A DNA stretch of 49,263 nucleotides, taken from Acidovorax sp. Lineage in GTDB: Bacteria > Pseudomonadota > Gammaproteobacteria > Burkholderiales > Burkholderiaceae_C. Within the stretch, counting starts at the first letter, position 1; each line of letters begins with the position of its first letter. The notes beneath the pieces are model-generated. The model had not been told where the DNA came from, ran no database searches, and was given only the letters and a program-made list of their open reading frames with translations. This document shows, one piece after another, positions 37,858-47,343 of this stretch. A program made the translations under genes and the position numbers. The DNA lies in the NCBI RefSeq assembly GCF_022763525.1, contig NZ_JALEGG010000090.1:1-49263 (forward strand), read 5' to 3'.

Positions 37858-38460
37858 TCAGGCCGCGTTACCCGCCGACGAGGCGCTTTCTGCTGCAGGC
37901 TTTGCAGCCGCAGGCTTCTTCTTGCCAGGGGCAATCATCATGATCATCTGGCGGCCTTCCAACTTGGGGAACTGCTCGATGATGATGGAGTCGGCCAACT
38001 CGTCGCGGATACGATTGAGCAGCGCCAAACCCAGCTCCTGGTGCGTGATTTCACGGCCACGAAACCGCAGCGTAATCTTGCACTTGTCTCCATCCGCCAA
38101 AAACCGGCGGATGTTGCGCATCTTGATGTTGTAGTCGCCATCGTCCGTGCCCGGACGGAACTTGACTTCCTTGATCTCGATGACCGTCTGCTTGGCCTTG
38201 GCCTCGGCAGCACGCTTTTGCTCCTGGTACTTGAACTTGCCGTAGTCCATCAGGCGGCAAACCGGGGGGTTCGCCGTAGCGGCAATTTCCACCAAGTCCA
38301 CATCCAGCTCACCCGCCATGCGCAGGGCTTCCATCAGACTCACAACGCCCAGCGGCTCGTTGTCAGGACCGGAAAGACGAACTTCCGGAGCCATGATTTC
38401 ACGGTTCAGGCGGTGCTTGCGCTCTTCGCGCTGACGACGATCACGAAATTCAGTAGCGAT
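37858..38460 (-). CDS. infC: Translation initiation factor IF-3, predicted rare ATC start codon
   Basis: Frame extends upstream of the first ATG as (ATC)[30 protein letters not shown]-like AAGGAAG upstream of ATC; IF-3 C-terminus. Confidence 0.93.
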   Translation of the reverse strand: MATEFRDRRQREERKHRLNREIMAPEVRLSGPDNEPLGVVSLMEALRMAGELDVDLVEIAATANPPVCRLMDYGKFKYQEQKRAAEAKAKQTVIEIKEVKFRPGTDDGDYNIKMRNIRRFLADGDKCKITLRFRGREITHQELGLALLNRIRDELADSIIIEQFPKLEGRQMIMMIAPGKKKPAAAKPAAESASSAGNAA

Positions 38461-38547
38461 GGCTATCTTCCTTCAATCAAAACACTACAATACTTGTAGC
38501 AAATACCGCACACTTGGCAAGCGCCAAAGCAAGTTTTTGAACTCAAA

Positions 38548-40467
38548 TCAGGCTTTGGTGGCGATGTCTTGGGCGATCAACTCTGCGAACGCTTCGACGG
38601 ACATCACGCCGAGGTCACGATTGCCCCGGCCACGCACTGCGACGGCGCCAGCCGCCTTTTCCTTGTCGCCAGCGACGAGGATATAGGGCAGCTTTTGCAA
38701 CGAATGCTCACGTATTTTATACGTAATCTTCTCATTGCGCAGATCCGTCACCACCCTAAGGTCTTGATTCGGCAGCGCTTTTTGCAGTTTTGCGGCAATT
38801 TCGCGACAGTAATCGGCCTGTGCATCGGTAATGTTGAGCACCGCCACCTGCACCGGTGCCAGCCACACCGGGAACGCACCCGCATAGTGCTCGATCAGCA
38901 TGCCGATGAATCGTTCCATGCTGCCCACTGTGGCGCGATGCAGCATCAGCGGACGCTTGCGGCTTCCGTCCTCGGCCACGTACTCGGCATCCAGACGCTC
39001 GGGCAAATTGGGGTCGATCTGCATCGTGCCGCACTGCCACTGGCGGCCCAGCGCGTCCTTGAGGGTGTACTCGATCTTGGGACCATAAAACGCCCCCTCG
39101 CCTTCGGCGATTTCGAATTCACAGCCCGAATGGCGCAAGCCGTCCATCAGCGCCTTCTCTGCGCGATCCCACGCCTCGTCGGTTCCGATGCGCGCTTCGG
39201 GCCGCGTGGCCACCTTGTAGATGATGTCGGTGAAGCCGAAGTCCTTGTAGACCTTCTGCACCAGGGCCGTGTAGTTGGCGCACTCTTCCTGCACCTGCTC
39301 TTCGGTGCAGAAGATGTGGCCGTCATCCTGCGTGAAGCCGCGCACGCGCATGATGCCGTGCAGGCCGCCCGTAGGCTCATTGCGGTGGCAGGCGCCAAAT
39401 TCGCCATACCGCAGCGGCAGGTCACGGTAGCTCTTGATGCCCTGCTTGTAGATCAGGATGTGCCCAGGGCAGTTCATCGGCTTGAGCGCATAGTCGCGCT
39501 TTTCCGATTCGGTCGTGAACATGTTGTCGCGGTACTTGTCCCAATGGCCCGTCTTCTCCCACAAGCTCTTGTCCAGGATCTGAGGACCCTTGACCTCCTG
39601 GTACCCGTTGTCGCGGTACACGCGGCGCATGTACTGCTCCACCTCCTGCCACAGCGCCCAGCCCTTGGGGTGCCAGAACACCGTTCCGGGCGAATGCTCG
39701 TCCATGTGAAACAGGTCCAGTTCGCGGCCCAGCTTGCGGTGGTCGCGCTTTTCAGCCTCTTCCAGCATCGTCAGGTATTGCTGCAGCTCTTCCTTGGTAG
39801 CCCACGCGGTGCCGTACACGCGCTGCAGCATTTCATTGCGATGGTCCCCGCGCCAATAGGCACCAGCCACTTTCATCAACTTGAAATGCTTGAGCTTGCC
39901 CGTGCTGGGAACGTGCGGGCCACGGCACAGATCTTCGAAGTTGCCTTCGCGATACAGACTGACATCCTCATTGGTCGGGATGCTGGCGATGATCTCGGCC
40001 TTGTAGTTTTCACCCAGGCGTTTGAAGTACGCCACAGCCTCATCGCGTGGCAGCACGCGGCGCACCACAGGCTCATCCTTCGCAGCCAGTTCCCCCATGC
40101 GTTTCTCGATCGCTACCAGGTCTTCGGGCGTGAAAGGACGCTTGTACGCAAAGTCATAGAAGAAACCGTTCTCGATCACGGGGCCGATGGTCACTTGGGC
40201 GTCGGGGAACAGCTCCTTCACGGCATAGGCCAGCAAGTGCGCAGTGGAGTGGCGGATGACTTCCAGGCCATCAGGATCCTTGGCCGTGACGATAGACAGC
40301 GGGCTGTCGGCCGTGATCTGGTAGCTGGTGTCCACCACTTTGTCGCCGATCTTGCCCGCCAGCGCTGCCTTGGCCAGACCCGACCCGATGGATGCGGCCA
40401 CCTCGGCCACAGTGACGGGCCCCGGAAACTCGCGCTGCGAACCATCTGGAAGCGTGATATGGATCAT
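38548..40467 (-). CDS. thrS: Threonine-tRNA ligase
   Basis: TGS domain [55 protein letters not shown]. Confidence 0.98.
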   Translation of the reverse strand: MIHITLPDGSQREFPGPVTVAEVAASIGSGLAKAALAGKIGDKVVDTSYQITADSPLSIVTAKDPDGLEVIRHSTAHLLAYAVKELFPDAQVTIGPVIENGFFYDFAYKRPFTPEDLVAIEKRMGELAAKDEPVVRRVLPRDEAVAYFKRLGENYKAEIIASIPTNEDVSLYREGNFEDLCRGPHVPSTGKLKHFKLMKVAGAYWRGDHRNEMLQRVYGTAWATKEELQQYLTMLEEAEKRDHRKLGRELDLFHMDEHSPGTVFWHPKGWALWQEVEQYMRRVYRDNGYQEVKGPQILDKSLWEKTGHWDKYRDNMFTTESEKRDYALKPMNCPGHILIYKQGIKSYRDLPLRYGEFGACHRNEPTGGLHGIMRVRGFTQDDGHIFCTEEQVQEECANYTALVQKVYKDFGFTDIIYKVATRPEARIGTDEAWDRAEKALMDGLRHSGCEFEIAEGEGAFYGPKIEYTLKDALGRQWQCGTMQIDPNLPERLDAEYVAEDGSRKRPLMLHRATVGSMERFIGMLIEHYAGAFPVWLAPVQVAVLNITDAQADYCREIAAKLQKALPNQDLRVVTDLRNEKITYKIREHSLQKLPYILVAGDKEKAAGAVAVRGRGNRDLGVMSVEAFAELIAQDIATKA

Positions 40468-40529
40468 GGACTCCTACTCTTTCTTTTCAATCAGTACGGA
40501 AGGGTGCGGGCACGCGCCAAGCCCAAAAC

Positions 40530-40557
40530 AAAAAAGCGCGGAACAGGTCCGCGCTTT
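40530..40557 (-). terminator. Intrinsic terminator/attenuator in the thrS leader
   Basis: Minus strand AAAGCGCGGA-CCTGT-TCCGCGCTTT-TTT: 10-bp perfect stem and U-tract upstream of the thrS start. Confidence 0.85.
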
Positions 40558-40599
40558 GGAGGGAGGTGTGCAATCTCGTGCAGGCGCGAACAGCCAGCC

Positions 40600-40641
40600 T
40601 CAGCGGCTGGTCAACATCTCCGATGTAGTTCGCGGTGTCAT
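40600..40641 (-). CDS. Candidate thrS leader peptide MTPRTTSEMLTSR (4 Thr in 13 aa)
   Basis: ATG ACA CCG CGA ACT ACA TCG GAG ATG TTG ACC AGC CGC TGA; AAAGG 10 nt upstream; ends 42 nt before the terminator stem. Confidence 0.72.
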   Translation of the reverse strand: MTPRTTSEMLTSR

Positions 40642-40703
40642 AACCAGATTGCCTTTCTCGCTCTTGTGCAGTGAATTTCCATGCATTTTAACCCCGCCGA
40701 AAG

Positions 40704-40732
40704 CAAAAAGCCCGAAGCAGGCGCTTCGGGCT
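40704..40732 (-). terminator. Rho-independent terminator after aceA
   Basis: Minus strand AGCCCGAAGCGCCTGCTTCGGGCTTTTTG. Confidence 0.88.
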
Positions 40733-40781
40733 AGACGTTCGGTGCAGTTGCGCCACACGAAGCAGCGCATGCCTGGAACGA

Positions 40782-42113
40782 TCAGTGGAACTGCTCTTCT
40801 TCGGTAGAACCCGTCAGCGCCTTCACGCTGGACGAGCCGCCCTGGATCACCGTGGTCACGTCGTCGAAGTAACCTGCGCCCACTTCCTGCTGGTGCGACA
40901 CGAAGGTGTAGCCCTTTTCGCGTGCTGCGAATTCGGGTTCCTGCACCATTTCGGTGTAGTGCTTCATGCCTTCGCCGCGGGCGTATGCATGGGCGAACTG
41001 GAAGGTGTTGAACCAGTTGATGTGAATGCCAGCCAGGGTGATGAACTGGTACTTGTAGCCCAGCGCGGACAGGTCTTCCTGGAACGAAGCAATCTGCTTG
41101 TCGTCCAGGTTCTTCTTCCAGTTGAAAGAAGGCGAGCAGTTGTACGAGAGCAGTTTGCCAGGGCATGCAGCGTGCACGGCCTGGGCGAACTCGCGGGCGA
41201 AGCCGATGTCCGGCACGCCGGTTTCGCACCACACCAGGTCGGCGTAGGGAGCGTAGGCGACACCACGGCTGATGGCTTGCTCCAGGCCATTCTTCACGCG
41301 GTAGAAGCCTTCTTGCGTGCGCTCGCCAGTCAGGAAGGGCTTGTCATTGGCGTCGTGATCGGACGTGATCAGGTTGGCAGCTTCGGCGTCGGTGCGAGCC
41401 AGCACGATGGTGGACACGCCCATCACGTCTGCAGCAAAGCGCGCGGCAATCAACTTTTCGCAGGCTTCTTGCGTAGGCACGAGGACCTTGCCGCCCATGT
41501 GGCCGCACTTCTTCACGGCAGCCAGTTGGTCTTCGAAATGCACGCCGGCTGCGCCTGCGGCGATCATGTTCTTCATCAGCTCGAAGGCATTCAGCACGCC
41601 GCCGAAACCGGCTTCAGCGTCCGCCACGATGGGCAGAAAGTAGTCGATGAATTCCTTGTCGCCGGGGTTGATGCCGCGGCCCCACTGGATTTCGTCAGCA
41701 CGCTTGAAGGTGTTGTTGATGCGACGGACCATGGTGGGCACCGAGTCGTACGCATACAGGGACTGGTCGGGGTACATCGTTTCAGACGTGTTGCCGTCTG
41801 CCGCGACTTGCCAGCCCGAAAGGTACACGGCTTCAAGGCCCGCCTTGGCCTGCTGCATGGCCTGGCCGGCGGAGATGGCGCCGAAGGCGTTCACATAGCC
41901 CTTCTTGGCGCCGCCATTGATCTTGTCCCACAGCTTCTCGGCACCACGCTTGGCCAGCGTGTATTCGATGGGCAGCGAGCCACGCAGGCGCACCACATCA
42001 GCTGCAGAGTAGCCGCGCTTCACACCCTTCCAACGGGGATTCTGGGCCCAGTCTTTTTCGAGGGCTGCAATTTGCTGTTCGCGGCTCAGTTGTTCATTGA
42101 GAGATTGGGGCAT
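40782..42113 (-). CDS. aceA: Isocitrate lyase
   Basis: [69 protein letters not shown]. Confidence 0.97.
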   Translation of the reverse strand: MPQSLNEQLSREQQIAALEKDWAQNPRWKGVKRGYSAADVVRLRGSLPIEYTLAKRGAEKLWDKINGGAKKGYVNAFGAISAGQAMQQAKAGLEAVYLSGWQVAADGNTSETMYPDQSLYAYDSVPTMVRRINNTFKRADEIQWGRGINPGDKEFIDYFLPIVADAEAGFGGVLNAFELMKNMIAAGAAGVHFEDQLAAVKKCGHMGGKVLVPTQEACEKLIAARFAADVMGVSTIVLARTDAEAANLITSDHDANDKPFLTGERTQEGFYRVKNGLEQAISRGVAYAPYADLVWCETGVPDIGFAREFAQAVHAACPGKLLSYNCSPSFNWKKNLDDKQIASFQEDLSALGYKYQFITLAGIHINWFNTFQFAHAYARGEGMKHYTEMVQEPEFAAREKGYTFVSHQQEVGAGYFDDVTTVIQGGSSSVKALTGSTEEEQFH

Positions 42114-42174
42114 GAGATCACTCCAGAGGTTGGTTGAAACGCCGGGCTGCTGATGCGGCCCTTGGAGACAACTT

Positions 42175-42360
42175 TAAGTCTTCTATAAGACTTGCGCAAG
42201 CTCTTATGTCTTATACAAGAGATAAATTTTTCTCTTATAAATCAATAACTTGTTGTCCAATTTTCTCAATATGAGATCAAATTTTCCATATCGAGAAAAT
42301 TTGCGGCAATGCACAATGAGGCAAGTTTTGTATTGCGAAATTTTGATTTCGCATTGCAAA
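42175..42360 (-). promoter_or_regulatory. AT-rich aceA upstream region with several inverted repeats
   Basis: GTCTT-N4-AAGAC, CTTGCGCAAG, AAGAGA-N7-TCTCTT, ATTTTCTC...GAGAAAAT, GCAATGC...GCATTGC, TGCGAAAT-TTTG-ATTTCGCA. Confidence 0.5.
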
Positions 42361-42374
42361 ACAGCTGCTTGAGT

Positions 42375-42803
42375 TCATGGCCTGTCATTTGCCGCGGTGG
42401 CAATCGCCTTCATCCAATCCCCCTCTTTCACTCGCAGAGCGGGAATTGCGTACCGCGGATTGATCTCATACACAAGGCACTCCAGGCATTGGCCACCCAC
42501 ATTGACCGAAATCTGGCGCTTCACATATTCATCCGTCGGGTGAGCTCCCAGGTCCTCGATCTCATCCAGCGCCGGCTCGAGCGCGGGATCTATCGCGTAC
42601 ACCTCTCCCTGCACCCACTCGTTGCCGCCGAGCGTCATGCCGGGATAGGCCCCCAGGTGGTAGAGCGCCCCTCTCACTTGGGCAGCGCCGACGAACCGGG
42701 GCGGCGGATGCAACCGGTTGATGTCATTGATGCCTCCACGGCGCAGCGTGCCGTAGACAAAGACATGGCGCAGGGGACCAGAGGGCGGAATCTCGTCGAG
42801 CAT
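42375..42803 (-). CDS. Gamma-glutamylcyclotransferase-fold (YtfP/AIG2-like) protein
   Basis: RHVFVYGTLRRGGINDINRL, VQGEVYAID, LDEIEDLG; likely start MLDEIPPSG. Confidence 0.85.
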   Translation of the reverse strand: MLDEIPPSGPLRHVFVYGTLRRGGINDINRLHPPPRFVGAAQVRGALYHLGAYPGMTLGGNEWVQGEVYAIDPALEPALDEIEDLGAHPTDEYVKRQISVNVGGQCLECLVYEINPRYAIPALRVKEGDWMKAIATAANDRP

Positions 42804-42919
42804 GGGCTGCAGACTTTCTTCAACAATCCGACAATCGGTGCGCGCAGGGCGGGGTGACAGGCCAGTCCATTCCCCGGGCGGCCATAAACACATTGAGAGC
42901 CAGCCTATGGCGACCGACC

Positions 42920-43435
42920 CTACGCAGTCAGAGGCGTCGCGCTGATCACAATGCCGTCCGCGTCGGCATACAACCAGTCACCCGGGTGTACTGAAACGCC
43001 CTGGATTTGCACTGCCACATCGCGCTGCCCCTCCCCCCGGCGCTCGGTGGGCAGCGGCATCACGGCCAGTGCGCGGATGCCAACGCCCGCCTCCTTCAAC
43101 TCCGCCACGTCGCGCACGCAGCCATCCACCACAAGGCCGGCCCATCCGTTGCGCGCGGCGGCGGCCGCCAGATTGCCCCCTACCAACGCGCGGCGCAGCG
43201 AGCCGCCGCCGTCCACCACCAGAACCCTGCCCTCTCCGGGGGATTCCACCGCCGCTTTGACCTGTGTGTTGTCTTCGTGGCATTTGACCGTGCTGACCGG
43301 ACCAGCAAATGTTGCCCGACCGCCCAAGCTCTGAAAGACCGGGGGCAGCACACGAAATGCGCCGCCGGCCTCTGCCTTGTGCGCGTCGCAAAAATCGCAG
43401 GTGCTGAAGGGGGCTGGGGAGGCAGGAGTGGTCAT
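42920..43435 (-). CDS. rraA: RraA-like protein (regulator of RNase E activity / HMG aldolase family)
   Basis: GRATFAGPVSTVKCHEDNTQVKAAVESPGEGRVLVVDGGGSLRRALVGGNLAAAAARNGWAGLVVDGCVRDVAEL. Confidence 0.9.
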   Translation of the reverse strand: MTTPASPAPFSTCDFCDAHKAEAGGAFRVLPPVFQSLGGRATFAGPVSTVKCHEDNTQVKAAVESPGEGRVLVVDGGGSLRRALVGGNLAAAAARNGWAGLVVDGCVRDVAELKEAGVGIRALAVMPLPTERRGEGQRDVAVQIQGVSVHPGDWLYADADGIVISATPLTA

Positions 43436-43744
43436 TGCGAAAGGGCTTTCAGAACGAGGTCAATCGAGACAAATTTCCCTGGAGCGCATGTGCATCGCGG
43501 CCCAGGAGCTTGACGGACATTGTCGTCCAGCTCCAGGAAAAACGGCAGGCGCCAGCCCCTTTTGTCAAGGCTGGAGCGCCCTGGCACTGCCTTATCGGCC
43601 GCAGCAGGGCTCCACAGCTACAAATCGAGGCAAAAAAAGGTGTTTCTCCCTTGGAAACCCGTTTTTTTCCCATTAGCATCGGCCTGCCAGTGGGACAGCA
43701 TGGTTTTCGCTGGTGCAATTTACTTCCAACAAGGACAACCCAAC

Positions 43745-44065
43745 ATGGCAACTGCAAAAAAAGCTCCGGCAAAAACAGCCCCCGCAGCCAAGAAGGCTGA
43801 TGCCCCGGCCAAGAAGCGCACTCCCAACGCTGCTTTCATGAAGGCACTCACGCCCAGCCCCGCGCTGGCCGCCGTGGTGGGCTCGGCGCCGCTGCCACGC
43901 ACGGAGATCATCAGCAAGCTGTGGGTCTACATCAAGGCCAACAACCTGCAGGATGCCGCGAACAAGCGCAACATCAACGCAGACGCCAAGCTCAAGGAGC
44001 TGTTTGGCAAGCCCCAGGTCTCGATGTTTGAACTGGCCGGCCTGATCGGCAAGCACGTCAAGTAA
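43745..44065 (+). CDS. SWIB/MDM2 domain protein with Lys/Ala-rich N-terminal tail
   Basis: MATAKKAPAKTAPAAKKADAPAKK then LAAVVGSAPLPRTEIISKLWVYIKANNLQDAANKRNINADAKLKELFGKPQVSMFELAGLIGKHVK. Confidence 0.93.
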   Translation: MATAKKAPAKTAPAAKKADAPAKKRTPNAAFMKALTPSPALAAVVGSAPLPRTEIISKLWVYIKANNLQDAANKRNINADAKLKELFGKPQVSMFELAGLIGKHVK

Positions 44066-44090
44066 GTCAGCGTTTTGCGCCCAGGAAAGA

Positions 44091-44113
44091 AGCCGGCTCT
44101 GCCGGCTTTTTTT
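44091..44113 (+). terminator. Rho-independent terminator after the SWIB gene
   Basis: AGCCGGC-TCT-GCCGGCTTTTTTT. Confidence 0.9.
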
Positions 44114-44152
44114 CGTCTGGAGGGGATGAATTGTGGTTTCCAAACATCAATG

Positions 44153-44175
44153 CAAATGAGAATGACCCTCATTTG
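44153..44175. promoter_or_regulatory. Candidate Fur box
   Basis: CAAATGAG-AATGACC-CTCATTTG: perfect 8-bp arms upstream of the TonB-dependent receptor. Confidence 0.75.
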
Positions 44176-44298
44176 ATGTAACATAAAGCTGCACAAAGAT
44201 GCAGACCTTGTGAAGTCTTTCTCACCAGCGTCATCGCATCCCGCTCGCTTTCTGGCGCCGTAGGCGCTACCTGCACATCCCCATCGACGGAGGCCATC

Positions 44299-46584
44299 TT
44301 GGCAAAATCACGCGCTCAGCGCCGCAGCACCGCCCTGCGCAAAAACACATCCACCGCTCCAGCCGCTCTGGGCGCATCGCACGACAAAGCTCTCCTGCCC
44401 CTTGGCGCACTGATGCTGGCCGCATCCATGGGGGCCATGGCGCAAACGGGCCCTGCAGAGAAGACACTCGCGCCCGTGGTGGTCAAGGAGCGCGCCGAGG
44501 CCCCCGAGGGCAAAGACAGCGTGCGGGCCACCGAGACCACCATTGGCAAAGGCAAGCAGCAGTTGCGTGACATTCCCCAGTCGGTCACCGTGGTCACCGA
44601 GCGCCTCATCGACGACCGCAACCTCGACACCGTCAAGGAAGCCCTGAAGAACACCGCCGGCATAACCTTCCTGGCCGCTGAAGGCGGTGAGGAGGACATC
44701 CGCCTGCGCGGCTTTGCGCTGCAAAGCACGGGCGACATGTTCATCGACGGCATGCGCGACCCGGCGTTCTACGACCGCGACACTTTCAACCTGGACCGGG
44801 TCGAGTTGCTGCGCGGCTCGGCGTCGATGCTGTTTGGCCGCGGTTCCACTGGCGGTGCCGTGAACCAAGTCAGCAAGGCCCCCCGCCTGATCGACACGCA
44901 CCAAGTCGATCTGACGCTGGGCAGCCACCAATACCGCCGCATTACCGGCGACTTCAACATCCTCACCGGCGAGAACGCGGCCCTGCGCCTGAACGCGATG
45001 AGCACCACGGCCGACAACAACGGCGCAGGCAGCAGCATCGAAAAGAAGGGCATTGCAGGCACGTACGCCTTCGGCATCGGCACGCGCGATGAGTTCTCCG
45101 TGAGCTTGTACCACCTGGACAACAAGAACGGCATGAACTACGGCATGCCGTGGATCCGCCGCGGCCCCAACTCCCCCGTCAGCGACACCACCTTGCTGCC
45201 GCTGGATCCGAGGAACTACTACGGCGCGGCCAGCGATTACAACGCCGGTAGCGCAACGTTTGCCACCTTGGGCCACATCCATCGCTTTGATGGCGATGCG
45301 GAACTGAAGACCCAGTTGCGCGCGGGCCGCTTCGAACGCGACCAGCGCGCGGGCGCCGTGCGCTTGGCCCCGGCCGCCCAGCAACCCGGCGGTGTGGCCG
45401 CAACGCTGGAAAACTTTGGCCCAGCCACGCGCCTCACCCGTGGCACGCACCTGAAGATCCAGGACATGGACACGGTGCACCTGCAATCCGACTTCAGCAA
45501 GAAGTTCGAGGCACTAGGGTTCAAGCACGAACTGCTCGCCGGCGCCGACTTTGCGCATGAACAAAAGACCGTATACGCCGCGCGCAGCGCAGCGCAGGGC
45601 GGCGTGGACATGCCCAAGCCTCCCACAACGGTGGCCACACCCAACAGCGCTTCAGGCGTAACCGAAAGCAGCCGCGTGCTGCGCACTTCCAGCGACTTTG
45701 AAGCCAAGGGGTATGGTTTTTACGCCCAGGACCTGATCCAGGTTGCTCCGCACTGGAAGGTGTTGGTGGGCTTGCGCTACGACAACATGGACGGCAGCTA
45801 CAACACGTTCGGCATTCCCAATACCGCGCCTGGCCCGGTCACGACGGCGAGCTACCGCCAGAAGATTTCGGAATGGAGCAAGCGCGCGGGCGTGCTGTAC
45901 CAGCCGAACGACCTGCAGTCGTACCACTTCTCGTACGGCACATCGTTCAACACCTCGGGCGACACGTACTCGTACAGTGCCCAAACGGTGAACACCCCGC
46001 CCGAAGCCAGCCGCAACATCGAAATCGGCGCCAAGCTGGACTCGGCCGACAAGCGCTTCACCACACGCCTGGCTGTGTTCCATTCCACCAAGTACCGCGA
46101 GCGCAATACCGACCCGGACCTGAACATCGCCGTGCTGTCGGGCAAGCGCCATGCTGCGGGCGCCGAGATCGACATCACCGGTCGCCTCACGCCCCAGTGG
46201 GAGGTCTATGGGTCGTACATGTGGATGCCCAGCGCCAAGATCGATATCGGTGCTGAGGGTGCCGAAGGCCAGGGCTCACGCCCCTCGCTCACACCGCGCC
46301 ACAGCGGCACGGTGTGGACCACTTACCAGATCACGCCAGCCCTGCGTGTGGGTGGCGGCCTGAACTTCCGCAGCGCGCAGACACCCAACCGCAACCCCGG
46401 CTGGGAAGTGCCCGGCTACGTGACCGCAGACCTGATGGCAGAGTACGCCATCAGCGAGCGTTACACGATCAAGGCCAACCTGAGCAACGTGACGAACAAG
46501 CTCTACGCGGACTCCATCTACAGCGGCCACTACGTGCCTGGTGCAGGCCGCGTGTTCCAAGTCACGGCCAGCATCAAGTTCTGA
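44299..46584 (+). CDS. TonB-dependent siderophore receptor (Fiu-like), TTG start
   Basis: Plug KGKQQLRDIPQSVTVVTERLIDDRNLDTVKEALKNTAGITF, barrel C-terminus YTIKANLSNVTNKLYADSIYSGHYVPGAGRVFQVTASIKF; SD GGAGG. Confidence 0.95.
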   Translation: MAKSRAQRRSTALRKNTSTAPAALGASHDKALLPLGALMLAASMGAMAQTGPAEKTLAPVVVKERAEAPEGKDSVRATETTIGKGKQQLRDIPQSVTVVTERLIDDRNLDTVKEALKNTAGITFLAAEGGEEDIRLRGFALQSTGDMFIDGMRDPAFYDRDTFNLDRVELLRGSASMLFGRGSTGGAVNQVSKAPRLIDTHQVDLTLGSHQYRRITGDFNILTGENAALRLNAMSTTADNNGAGSSIEKKGIAGTYAFGIGTRDEFSVSLYHLDNKNGMNYGMPWIRRGPNSPVSDTTLLPLDPRNYYGAASDYNAGSATFATLGHIHRFDGDAELKTQLRAGRFERDQRAGAVRLAPAAQQPGGVAATLENFGPATRLTRGTHLKIQDMDTVHLQSDFSKKFEALGFKHELLAGADFAHEQKTVYAARSAAQGGVDMPKPPTTVATPNSASGVTESSRVLRTSSDFEAKGYGFYAQDLIQVAPHWKVLVGLRYDNMDGSYNTFGIPNTAPGPVTTASYRQKISEWSKRAGVLYQPNDLQSYHFSYGTSFNTSGDTYSYSAQTVNTPPEASRNIEIGAKLDSADKRFTTRLAVFHSTKYRERNTDPDLNIAVLSGKRHAAGAEIDITGRLTPQWEVYGSYMWMPSAKIDIGAEGAEGQGSRPSLTPRHSGTVWTTYQITPALRVGGGLNFRSAQTPNRNPGWEVPGYVTADLMAEYAISERYTIKANLSNVTNKLYADSIYSGHYVPGAGRVFQVTASIKF

Positions 46585-46614
46585 CCGGCATCACAACGTC
46601 TCTTCAAGGTATTC

Positions 46615-46642
46615 GCCGCCCCCTTATCGGGGCGGCTTTTTT
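46615..46642 (+). terminator. Rho-independent terminator after the receptor gene
   Basis: GCCGCCCC-CTTATC-GGGGCGGCTTTTTT. Confidence 0.9.
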
Positions 46643-46659
46643 GCTTTACAACCCACGCC

Positions 46660-47343
46660 ATGCTGCTCACGCTCCCGGATCTTCTCTCGCCAGCAGACCT
46701 GCAGACCGCCCGCCAGCTGCTGCGCAACGCCCCCTGGGCCGATGGCAAGGACAGCGCGGGCTCCCAGGCGCGCCAGGCCAAGAACAACGAACAACTGCCG
46801 CGCGACTGCGAAGCCGCCCAGCACATCTCGGCCCTGGTGATGGCGTCGCTGGACCGCAGCGCGCTGTTCCTGACCGCCACCCTGCCCAAGCGCGTATTTC
46901 CGCCGCGCATCAACCGCTACGGCGGCGGCGCCAACCACTATGGCGACCATGTGGACAGCGCCGTGCGCCAGATGGCCGACCGTCGCGAGCGCCTGCGCAC
47001 CGACATCTCTTGCACCGTGTTCCTGTCAGAGCCCGATGAATACGACGGCGGCGAGCTGTGCATCGACGACACCTTTGGCGAGCAGCGCGTCAAGCTGCCC
47101 GCAGGCCATGCGGTGATCTATCCCGGCACCAGCGTGCACCAGGTGCGCCCCGTCACCCGCGGCCACCGCATGGCCTGCTTCTTCTGGATTGAGAGCATGG
47201 TGCGCAGCGACGAGCAGCGGCGCCTGCTCTACAACATGGACATGGCTCTGCTGCGCCTGCGGCAGGAGCACGGCGAATCGCCCGAAACCGTGGCCTTGAC
47301 GGGCACGTACCACAACCTGCTGCGCATGTGGGCAGACACGTGA
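46660..47343 (+). CDS. PKHD-type Fe(II)/2-oxoglutarate hydroxylase (PiuC/YbiX family)
   Basis: [74 protein letters not shown]. Confidence 0.95.
   Translation: MLLTLPDLLSPADLQTARQLLRNAPWADGKDSAGSQARQAKNNEQLPRDCEAAQHISALVMASLDRSALFLTATLPKRVFPPRINRYGGGANHYGDHVDSAVRQMADRRERLRTDISCTVFLSEPDEYDGGELCIDDTFGEQRVKLPAGHAVIYPGTSVHQVRPVTRGHRMACFFWIESMVRSDEQRRLLYNMDMALLRLRQEHGESPETVALTGTYHNLLRMWADT

Noticed and set aside
38569-40674. 701-aa plus-strand ORF opposite thrS
   Set aside because: Antisense artefact of thrS.
40785-42137. 450-aa plus-strand ORF opposite aceA
   Set aside because: Antisense of isocitrate lyase.
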